A stretch of 13,882 nucleotides of DNA from Scenedesmus sp. ARA3 (taxonomy: Eukaryota > Chlorophyta > Chlorophyceae > Sphaeropleales > Scenedesmaceae). Below are positions 8,250 to 13,882 of this stretch, in pieces (the first letter of the stretch is position 1; every line of letters begins with the position of its first letter). The notes under the pieces are model-generated. The model saw only the letters and a list, made by a program, of their open reading frames with translations, searched no databases and was not told where the DNA came from. The DNA lies in the NCBI GenBank assembly GCA_004335835.1, contig RWJK01000707.1:2488-16369 (forward strand), in the 5' to 3' direction. The translations under genes were made by a program, and so were the position numbers.

Positions 8250-8790
8250 GCAGGCCCGCCCGCGCCCTGGCCTCGCCGCTGCAGCAGCTTCCAGCCCTGC
8301 ATGCCATCGCCTACCATCACACTCGTCCTGTTGCTGCTGCTGCTGCTGCCGCCGCCCAGGCAAGCCCCGCCCTGGCCGCGCCGCTACAGCAGCTTCCAGC
8401 TGCACTCGCTGCCACAGCCTGCCATCACACTCGTCCTGTTGCTAATGCCGCGTCTGCTGCTACTGCTGCTGCTGCTGCAGCAGCAGCCCCCGAGGCCCAC
8501 CTGCGCCCTGGCATCGACGCTACAGCTGCTTCCTGCCGCACGTGTTGCCACAGCCTGCCACTTACAGCTATCCTGTTATTGCTGCTGCTGCTGCTGCTGC
8601 CGCCCAGGCCCGCCTGCCCCCTGGCCTCGCCGCTACAGCAGCTTCCCACTTACCCGCTGCCGCAGCCTGCCACTTACAGCCATGCTTTTATTGCTGCTGC
8701 TGCTGCTGGTGCTGCTGCTGCTGCTGCTGCCGCCCAGGTCCGCCCGCTCCCTGGCCCCGCCGCTACAGCAGCTTCCTGCCGCACCCGCTG
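8250..8790 (+). repeat. Five-unit GC-rich minisatellite
   Basis: The anchor CGCT(A/G)CAGC(A/T)GCTTCC occurs at 8277, 8382, 8518, 8631 and 8761, giving spacings of 105, 136, 113 and 130 bases. Each unit holds a CCTGGCC(T/C)CGC block, the anchor, a CACAGCCTGCCA-type block, a (GCT)n/(CTG)n tract of variable length and CCGCCCAGG. Most spacing differences come from the triplet tract, but three of the four spacings are not multiples of three, so the units are not frame-preserving. Open frames through this region are therefore best treated as a consequence of stop-free repeats. The last unit runs into the first recognisable exon of the phosphoesterase gene. Confidence 0.8.
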
Positions 8791-10543
8791 CCGCCCGGCA
8801 GTGTGCGGCTGGTGGTGGTGCCGCTGGCCGACAACTGCCCACGCCTGGCCAGCACAGCAGCAGCTGCTGCTGCAGACATCCTGCGGCTGCTGCCGCCTGG
8901 CTGTAAGGTGCGGCGCTCAGCGTGGAACATCAGGAAGCACGCACACTCCTGTTGATGATTATGTGCATGTGGTCTCGCAACAAAGCACGCATGTGTTAGG
9001 GTTGTGCAAGTCAGTATTTTCCCGCTCTGCTTGCGTGCAGCCAAACACTCATTGCTTTCCTGCAGCTAGCATGACCCCAACGCCTGCGCTGTGCATTCAC
9101 AGGTGGGGCCTTCTGCTGCTCACATACATACAGCCGCTGCCCCTCACACATGCCCACAATGCTGTGCATGTCTGCCTTGTTGATCACTGCCAGGTGTGGA
9201 TCCTGCTGTGCATGTGTTTGCTTGCTTATTGCCGCCAGGTGTTCAGCAATGCGCGCCAGAACCTGCACATCACAGTCTTCCACTTCAGCCACCCAGCAGA
9301 CACAAGGCCAGACTCCCTGGATGCATGCAGCGGGCTGGCACACTGCCTGGTTGAGCAGCAGGGCCCAGCAGCCACACAGCAGCAAGGCAGCCATCTCCAG
9401 CAGCAGCAGCAGCAGCCTGGGCGTGGAGATGGTCTGGATGACCATCGGCGAGGGCAGCAGTCTTCCAGCAGCGCTGCTGTGCCTGCAAGCCAGCGCCAGC
9501 ACCTTGAGAAGCAGCGCCATCAGCCGCCAGGACCGCCTGCAGCTGCCGCAGGGCAAGCTCAGCTTGCTGCATCCACCCTTGCACTGCTGCCTGTGCACCA
9601 GCGGCCAGGGCCTACAGCCCAGCAGCTTGCAGCGGAGCAGGCTGCTGCTGCTGCTGTTGTTGCAGCCACGCCACCCTTCACGCTGCAGGTGGGAGGCAGC
9701 CTAGTAAGGTCACCTTTGTGGGTGTGGCATGTGCTGTGCAGCTGCGTGCTGCGGGATGTGTTGCAGCATTGTGTTGCATGTGCTGTCCAAATCCCGTGCA
9801 ATCACAATAACACAACATGCCTTGCGTAACAGCAGTTTTGGCTGGGTCTTTTGGTGATGCCTGACTTGAGGAGGCTGCTGCTGCTGCTGTTCACACAAGC
9901 CGCTGCTGTTGTGCGTGCCGCCTTGGTGACTGCTGCAGTTTGAGCGCGTGCTGCTGGCACGCAGCGGTGTGCTGCTGCTGACCTGGAGCGACCCCAGCGG
10001 CGCTCTTGCGAGGCTGAGGAGCACCCTGCACAGCAGCTATCCGGGGGCATGCAGCAAGCAGAGCAGCATCATCCACACCAGCCTGTTCAGGATCCTGGGC
10101 ACGCCTGCTAGCAGCGATGAAGCTGTAAAGCAAAGCCAGCAGCAGACGAGTCAGCAAGGAGGCTGTGCGGCTGGCGCTCCTCTGAGTGACGCTGCTGTGG
10201 CGAGCATCAGCGCAGCTTGTGAGCGGTGGACACGGCAGGTGAGCTTGGTGGCAAGCAGCTGTGCCTCGCGTCATGCCTGCTTGCCACAGCGCCTGCACTT
10301 CGCCGACGGGAGTGCGCACTAGTGCGTTGTGCTGGTGCCAAGGATGCGGCGTCAGCGACACATTTGCCCACCTTCTGCTGACATGCACCTGCCCTGGCTG
10401 TCACCGCTGTTTCTGCATGCTTGCAGCTTCAGGGCGCCCGGCTGGCTGTGTCCAGCCTGTGGTGGGTGGCTGAGGAGGAGTTCAGCTCCATTCAGGGGCA
10501 GCGCCTGCTGCTGGCCTGCTGCAGCAAGACCCTGCCAAACTGA
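8738..10543 (+). CDS. 2H phosphoesterase-like protein (LigT/2'-5' ligase fold), 5' end incomplete
   Basis: Four exons: about 8738-8907, 9239-9688, 9939-10238 and 10427-10543, ending in TGA. Introns of 331, 250 and 188 bases have GT-AG borders and are all phase 0. Exon 1 holds the strand SVRLVVVPLADN and a helix ending in LPPGCK. Exon 2 opens VFSNARQNLHITVFHFSHP, giving motif 1 (H-I-T, His codon 9266). Exon 3 starts FERVLLARSGVLLLTW and carries motif 2, IIHTSLFRIL (H-T-S, His codon 10074). Exon 4 adds LAVSSLWWVAEEEFSSIQG and the C terminus. This order matches the 2H superfamily, whose two H-x-[S/T] motifs hydrolyse or ligate 2'-5' or cyclic phosphodiesters in RNA or nucleotides; the substrate here is unknown. 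Motif spacing is 186 residues, against roughly 80-90 in LigT from memory, because exon 2 carries about 110 low-complexity Ala/Gln/Ser/Pro residues. The start is not resolved: the exon 1 frame has no ATG and probably joins an upstream exon. Confidence 0.75.
8908..9238 (+). other. Intron 1 of the phosphoesterase gene
   Basis: It starts at AAG followed by GTGCGG and ends at GCCGCCAG before GTGTTC. It contains no required coding sequence: joining LPPGCK directly to VFSNARQNLHIT gives the spacing seen in LigT-type proteins. The donor is not a strong consensus, so an alternative donor nearby is possible. One frame is open right across the intron. Confidence 0.55.
9689..9938 (+). other. Intron 2 of the phosphoesterase gene
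   Basis: The donor is CAG followed by GTGGGA; the acceptor is TGCTGCAG before TTTGAG. It is 250 bases, phase 0. Removing it joins PPFTLQ to FERVLL, which rebuilds one continuous hydrophobic block with the expected architecture. Confidence 0.75.
10239..10426 (+). other. Intron 3 of the phosphoesterase gene
   Basis: The donor is CAG followed by GTGAGC, a strong consensus; the acceptor is GCTTGCAG before CTTCAG. It is 188 bases, phase 0. Removing it joins ACERWTRQ to LQGARLAVSSLWW. Confidence 0.8.
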
Positions 10544-10720
10544 TGCCGGCGCACATTTTTGCACACAGATGATGCGACTGTGCAGCTTATTTGATTTCAT
10601 TTTCAGATAAGTTGTTTTGCGCATTGTGCATGCATGCGAGGGTGGGTCAGAGGAGGGGGGAGGGGGGGAGGATGTGTGAGGGTCAGGTACAGGGGTGTGC
10701 TGCAGGCTATGATTAAGCGT
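10544..10720 (+). other. 3' flank of the phosphoesterase gene
   Basis: This is the 177-base stretch between the stop codon and the CACTA-type element. I find no TGTAA, the usual poly(A) signal in volvocalean algae, so the cleavage site is unplaced. A purine-rich tract at 10639-10673 has GGG runs, including six and seven G residues separated by one A, and could form a G-quadruplex. Confidence 0.5.
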
Positions 10721-11051
10721 CACTGTGACCTGACCCCCCCTGTTTCAGCAGACATTAGGCAGAATTCAGCGCCTGCACCACTGAAATTTGCTGATTGCAG
10801 TGAAATTTTCAGCTGGCCTCTGAAGTCGGGTGAAAACAAGCTGATTTTTAGGTGCACACTTTCAGCATTTCTCACTGCTGAGTATCCCTGAATTTCTCAT
10901 CACCCGCCTGATTTTTCAGTATTTCTAGTCCTAGCTAGCTCTCAAGATCGCTCTCAAGCTCTCTGTGTCAGCACTATGATGCACTCTAAGAAGAATTCAC
11001 AAGCTGGCAGTGGCTGAAAGTTGCTGAAACAGGGGGGGTCAGCTCACAGTG
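10721..11051. mobile_element. Non-autonomous CACTA-type (EnSpm-like) DNA element
   Basis: This 331-bp element is bounded by terminal inverted repeats. The first 30 bases, starting CACTGTGA and running through CTGACCCCCCCTGTTTCAGCA, match the reverse complement of the last 30 at 29 positions (C against G at position 9). The element is flanked on both sides by CGT (10718-10720 and 11052-11054), a 3-bp target duplication. CACT-type ends with a 3-bp duplication are the signature of the CACTA/EnSpm superfamily. The interior has no transposase frame and is AT-richer than its surroundings. It contains many copies of TTTCAG/CTGAAA near both ends, like the subterminal repeats such elements use for transposase binding. 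It would need a transposase supplied from elsewhere in the genome. Confidence 0.82.
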
Positions 11052-11062
11052 CGTGTGTGTGT

Positions 11063-11091
11063 GTTGATGCTGCTCTGTGGAGTGCATCAAC
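11063..11091. repeat. Small hairpin
   Basis: GTTGATGC (11063-11070) and GCATCAAC (11084-11091) form an eight-base stem with a 13-base loop. GCATCAACGC recurs at 11118, abutting the target duplication of the downstream retro-insertion. Confidence 0.5.
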
Positions 11092-11125
11092 GCCAACGCT
11101 GCATGTCACAAGCCATAGCATCAAC

Positions 11126-11137
11126 GCGTGATTGCGT
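11126..11137 (+). repeat. Target-site duplication, left copy
   Basis: GCGTGATTGCGT, identical to 11615-11626. The last T is ambiguous with the T run. It marks the insertion site of the element at 11138-11614. Confidence 0.85.
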
Positions 11138-11614
11138 TTTTTTTTTTTTGGTCAGGAATAGACGAAATTTTACTGGCTAGGCACACGCAACAGTCAGGCG
11201 AACTGACTGCAGGGGACACAAGGCAATGCCTCCACCAGCAAGACACGTCTAACACCCTTATACAGGAGGTGCCCAGCTCCCGGACCTAAATAAGCAGAGG
11301 AGTTGAACCCCCACACCCCCTTGGTGTGCTACAGCTCAATTGCATGCTGCACACACCCGACCAAAACTCTGTGCCAGCCGCCCCAGTAAAGGAGTCTACA
11401 ATCAAGATAGTGTCTTGGACAGGGAAAAGCCGTACCAACTCCAAGAAATCCCACTAGCTCAGACAACGGCTCCAACAAAACCATCTGATCAGGGCAGCGT
11501 CGTGAGGGAGAAAAACCAGCCAACGCCAAAAACCCTCACTGGCTGGAACAGTACATGCAATGCGACCAGGCGGCAATTGTTGTTGGCGGACCTGGTCGTT
11601 TCTGCGGCAGCCAT
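11138..11614 (-). mobile_element. Poly(A)-tailed retro-insertion, minus orientation
   Basis: On the minus strand this 477-bp insert ends in a run of at least 12 A residues (T run at 11137-11149 on the + strand) and is flanked by the perfect 12-base duplication GCGTGATTGCGT. These are the marks of target-primed reverse transcription by a LINE-type machinery acting on a LINE end, a SINE or a captured transcript. The longest minus frame inside is 66 codons with no recognisable domain. The minus strand carries GGTTCAACTCC (+ coordinates 11299-11309), one mismatch from the tRNA B-box consensus, which hints at a SINE, but no good A box was found at the usual distance. A hairpin (CGACCAGG at 11563-11570, CCTGGTCG at 11591-11598) lies near the 5' end. 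Which class it belongs to is not settled. Confidence 0.75.
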
Positions 11615-11626
11615 GCGTGATTGCGT
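11615..11626 (+). repeat. Target-site duplication, right copy
   Basis: This is the identical partner of 11126-11137. Collapsing the two copies restores a continuous pre-insertion sequence across the site. Confidence 0.85.
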
Positions 11627-11631
11627 GCCAG

Positions 11632-11653
11632 CTCCAGACTTACTCCAGACTTA
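11632..11653 (+). repeat. 11-bp tandem duplication
   Basis: CTCCAGACTTA is repeated twice without spacer, six bases beyond the retro-insertion target duplication. Confidence 0.85.
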
Positions 11654-11743
11654 CTTGCCAATCCTGCGCGCGTACACGGGCCTCCTAACCATTGCCAACT
11701 TCGGCAGTCACCTGAGGCACTGCTGCCGGCAGTACAGCAGTAA

Positions 11744-11788
11744 CAGCAGCAGCAGCAGCAGCACAGCAGCAGCAGCAGCAGCAGCAGC
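11744..11788 (+). repeat. Interrupted CAG microsatellite
   Basis: About fourteen CAG/AGC units broken by one CAC near 11763. The minus strand reads poly-Cys or poly-Ala and the + strand poly-Ser or poly-Ala, which keeps a 286-codon + frame (11340-12200) open artificially. Confidence 0.85.
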
Positions 11789-12927
11789 ACCCCAGATGAA
11801 TCATGCACCCAGAAGCAACACACCAGTTATCATCTGCACAGTCAGCACCCGCCCTACTGCAATTGCGGCAGCAGTCAACTGCAGAAAGACTGCCCAGCAG
11901 ACCGGCCCTTCCCACTACCAGGCCACGTGCAACTGCGGTACCATCTGCCGCTGCAGCCAAGCCCACGCACAGCAACAGCAACATTGCATGCACTCACCGC
12001 TTGTTCTGCTGCAGAAACATGCAGACACAACCTGTACGCCACCCACTGTCCTAGCAGCTAGCATCCCCACACCGCTGCACATGCAGTCATCACAGCACAC
12101 ACCTGCCTCTGCAGCTCCTTGCCGCAAGCACCGTGCCGCCTCGGCCAGACAGACACAAGACAACCTGCTCCGATCCAAAGACACATGCAGCATGAGTTAG
12201 AGAAATTAGGGTGTAGCAAGCAGAGCACATTGCTAATATGCAACGCAACGGCAGCCAGCAGGCATGGTACTGCAGGCGCATGCATCATCTGGCACTAGCG
12301 ACACTGTGGGGCCAGGAAGCTGCCATAGCTGACGGATGACAACAGCGGCTCTCATTTGCTGCACAGCAGACGAATGTCATGGTACTCTGGGCAACACGCA
12401 ACTGCAGGCAGACCAGCTGCTGGATGCGCAAAGCTTGCCTTCCTGTAGATGTGACGTAAATTCTTCACCCGATAGCAGCAGAAGCCAAGCGCCAGCCCCG
12501 CTGATGAGCAAAGCACGGAGCAAGATGCACGCACAGGTGATCAGCGCAAAACACGAGCCCGTGCACAAACTAGCCTTATCAAGGAAGCATACACTGCGAC
12601 GAGAACCAGCATGTGTATGAAGAGAGCCACACACAGAAGCGGAAGCAGTCCTGTCATACCAGACAGGTACAGGGTTTCACGTAAGAATGGCCGCAAGCAG
12701 AACAGTACCACGACCCTAATTAGAATTCAACAAACCTGCTTTACAACATGGACATAGGCACAGACATGCACAAGAAAGCACTTGCTGAAGTGCACTGTGA
12801 GCTGCCCAACCTTCCACGCCGTGATGGACAAGCACGCTCTGCAGTGCAGCATGATGTCAATGTGTAGTTAAAATCAATCAATATTGAATACGGCTTGCTC
12901 ATGAAGGGGCCAGCGCAGCGGCGCCCT
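11789..12927. other. No gene resolved
   Basis: The sequence is His/Cys/Gln-codon-rich on every frame and has no recognisable domain. A minus-strand frame (11685-11993) begins with a signal-peptide-like MLLLLCVGLAAAADG but runs into the CAG repeat and ends without any motif, so I do not call it. 12640-12900 is AT-richer with no structure noted. Confidence 0.4.
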
Positions 12928-12977
12928 GCCATATGGCATATGGCCGATGCATCGGCGCCGATGGCGCCGGCGCCATC
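12928..12977. repeat. Run of consecutive perfect palindromes
   Basis: GCCATATGGC (12928-12937), GCCGATGCATCGGC (12943-12956) and GATGGCGCCGGCGCCATC (12960-12977) are all perfect and spacerless, and follow one another within 50 bases, with TCTAGATCT immediately after. The GATGGCGCCAT core also recurs in the units of the downstream minisatellite. Confidence 0.85.
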
Positions 12978-13129
12978 TAGATCTGCGGGTGCTGAGCTGC
13001 GCTGCATCGAGTCACCCAGCCCTTGGAAGGCAGCAGATCAGCAGGAACCTAATTTGTACATATCCACCACCGTATGCAAGTGAATGTGGAGAGCAACCCA
13101 TTGGTCAAAATGCCAAGCACACGAACAGC

Positions 13130-13730
13130 GCCATTCCTATAGCACCGTTCCTATGGCGCTATATGCCGTTGGTGGGCTGCTGCTGAGGCATATTAAAGCA
13201 AACAAACATACGAAGAAAGTACAGAAATCAAATTATGAAAACATTCCTATGGGTGCGAACACAGGCATTGCTGTGCCATACTGATGGCGCCATCCCTATG
13301 GCACTATATGCCGTTGGTGGGCTGCCGTTAGGGCATTTTAAAGCAAAACAACAACAAAAAAACAAATAAAAAACAAAAAACCAATCCTGTAATGCACACA
13401 CAGGCATTGCTGCCGTGCCATGCTGATGGCGCCATTCCTATGGCACTATATGCCGTTGGTGGGCTTCTGTTCGGGCATATTCAAGCAAAACAACAAAACC
13501 AACTCAGCCGTCAACACATATACAACATTCCGTGAGCGCGTCACACAGGAATTGCTGAGCCATACTGGTGACGCCATTTCTATGGCACTATATGCCGTTG
13601 GCGGGCTGCTGTTCAGGCATGTTTAAGCAAAGTATCTACATTACAACAGATATGATGAAAATTTCAAAAACGTTCCTGTGTGCAGCACACATGCATTGCT
13701 GCCGTGCCGTGCTGATGGCCCCATTCGACG
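13130..13730 (+). repeat. Five-unit minisatellite, 142-146 bp period
   Basis: The motif CTATGGC(G/A)CTATATGCCGTTGG occurs at 13151, 13296, 13438 and 13580, and a fifth decayed copy (GATGGCCCCATTCGACGAG) aligns at about 13726. Spacings are 145, 142, 142 and 146 bases. Each unit has a GC-rich half (CATTGCTG, CTGATGGCGCCATTCCTATGG, GGTGGGCTGCTGTTCGGGCAT) and an AT-rich half (TTAAAGCAAAACAAC and A-rich spacer). The AT-rich half differs most between units. Short frames such as APFLWHYMPLVG recur in different reading frames in successive units and none spans the array, so it is most likely non-coding. Confidence 0.88.
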
Positions 13731-13768
13731 AGTTTGACCATGGCGACAGGCGCTGCACATCAAACATG

Positions 13769-13814
13769 TAACATCGACCAATCAAAGATAATAACATCGA
13801 CAAATAAAGATTAT
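13769..13814 (+). repeat. 23-bp direct repeat, two copies
   Basis: TAACATCGACCAATCAAAGA at 13769 and TAACATCGACAAATAAAGAT at 13792 are imperfect tandem copies, located just after the decayed fifth unit of the minisatellite. Confidence 0.7.
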
Positions 13815-13882
13815 CAAACATGACACACACATGAGAAATGTCGACCTACTGCCAAAACTGCGCCAGCCAATGAGCCACGTTC

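Noticed and set aside
9011..9598. A 195-codon minus-strand frame
   Set aside because: It is the antisense shadow of intron 1 and exon 2 of the phosphoesterase gene; Leu/Cys-rich composition comes from CAG repeats read backwards.
7946..9829. A 627-codon + strand frame as a single-exon gene
   Set aside because: It runs through a stop-free minisatellite whose unit lengths are not multiples of three, through intron 1 and into intron 2. Only its 9239-9688 part fits a real protein.
11685..11993. Secreted protein on the minus strand starting MLLLLCVGLAAAADG
   Set aside because: Apart from the hydrophobic start it is made largely of repeat-derived poly-Cys and poly-Ala, with no conserved cysteine pattern or domain.
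11340..12200. A 286-codon + strand frame
   Set aside because: It begins inside the minus-strand retro-insertion, crosses its boundary at 11614 and a CAG microsatellite, so it is a chance fusion.
12928..12985. Cloning-vector polylinker (many restriction-like palindromes in a row)
   Set aside because: The sites are embedded in longer nested palindromes and the core recurs in the adjacent natural satellite; no vector backbone is present.

Overview
The window looks like nuclear DNA of a green alga, probably Chlorophyceae of the Chlamydomonas/Haematococcus type. That is an inference from style, not from a marker gene. Coding blocks are short, GC-rich at third positions and separated by small GT-AG introns. 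CAG/CTG trinucleotide runs are everywhere and add poly-Ala, poly-Gln or poly-Leu tracts. There is no bacterial operon structure, and minisatellites and transposon relics are common. Most open frames here are accidental, because CAG/GCA-rich DNA rarely makes stop codons.

The one gene I can reconstruct with good confidence is on the + strand, roughly 8738-10543. Four exons (about 8738-8907, 9239-9688, 9939-10238, 10427-10543) join with all three introns in phase 0. They give a protein with the 2H phosphoesterase (LigT-like) layout: an N-terminal beta strand, an H-x-T motif, a central hydrophobic block, an H-x-S-L-x-R motif and a C-terminal strand pair. A low-complexity Ala/Gln/Ser insert of about 110 residues separates the two catalytic motifs. 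The 5' end is unresolved because a five-unit minisatellite (8250-8790) lies against the first recognisable exon.

From 1 to 6200 there are only exon-like islands (813-924, 1041-1229; minus-strand 4754-4873), a block of GGACATG fold-back repeats (about 3010-3400), a duplicated and decayed coding fragment (4370-4733 and 4921-5277), and a 108-bp nearly perfect spacerless palindrome (5326-5433). Between 6216 and 7953 several exon-like blocks may belong to a second + strand gene that I cannot identify.

Downstream of the phosphoesterase gene are two clear transposition scars: a 331-bp non-autonomous CACTA-type element (10721-11051, 29/30 matching terminal inverted repeats, CGT target duplication) and a 477-bp minus-strand poly(A)-tailed retro-insertion (11138-11614) flanked by a 12-bp target duplication. 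The right end (11627-13882) appears non-coding. It holds CAG repeats, a run of consecutive perfect palindromes (12928-12977) and a five-unit minisatellite of 142-146 bp (about 13130-13730).
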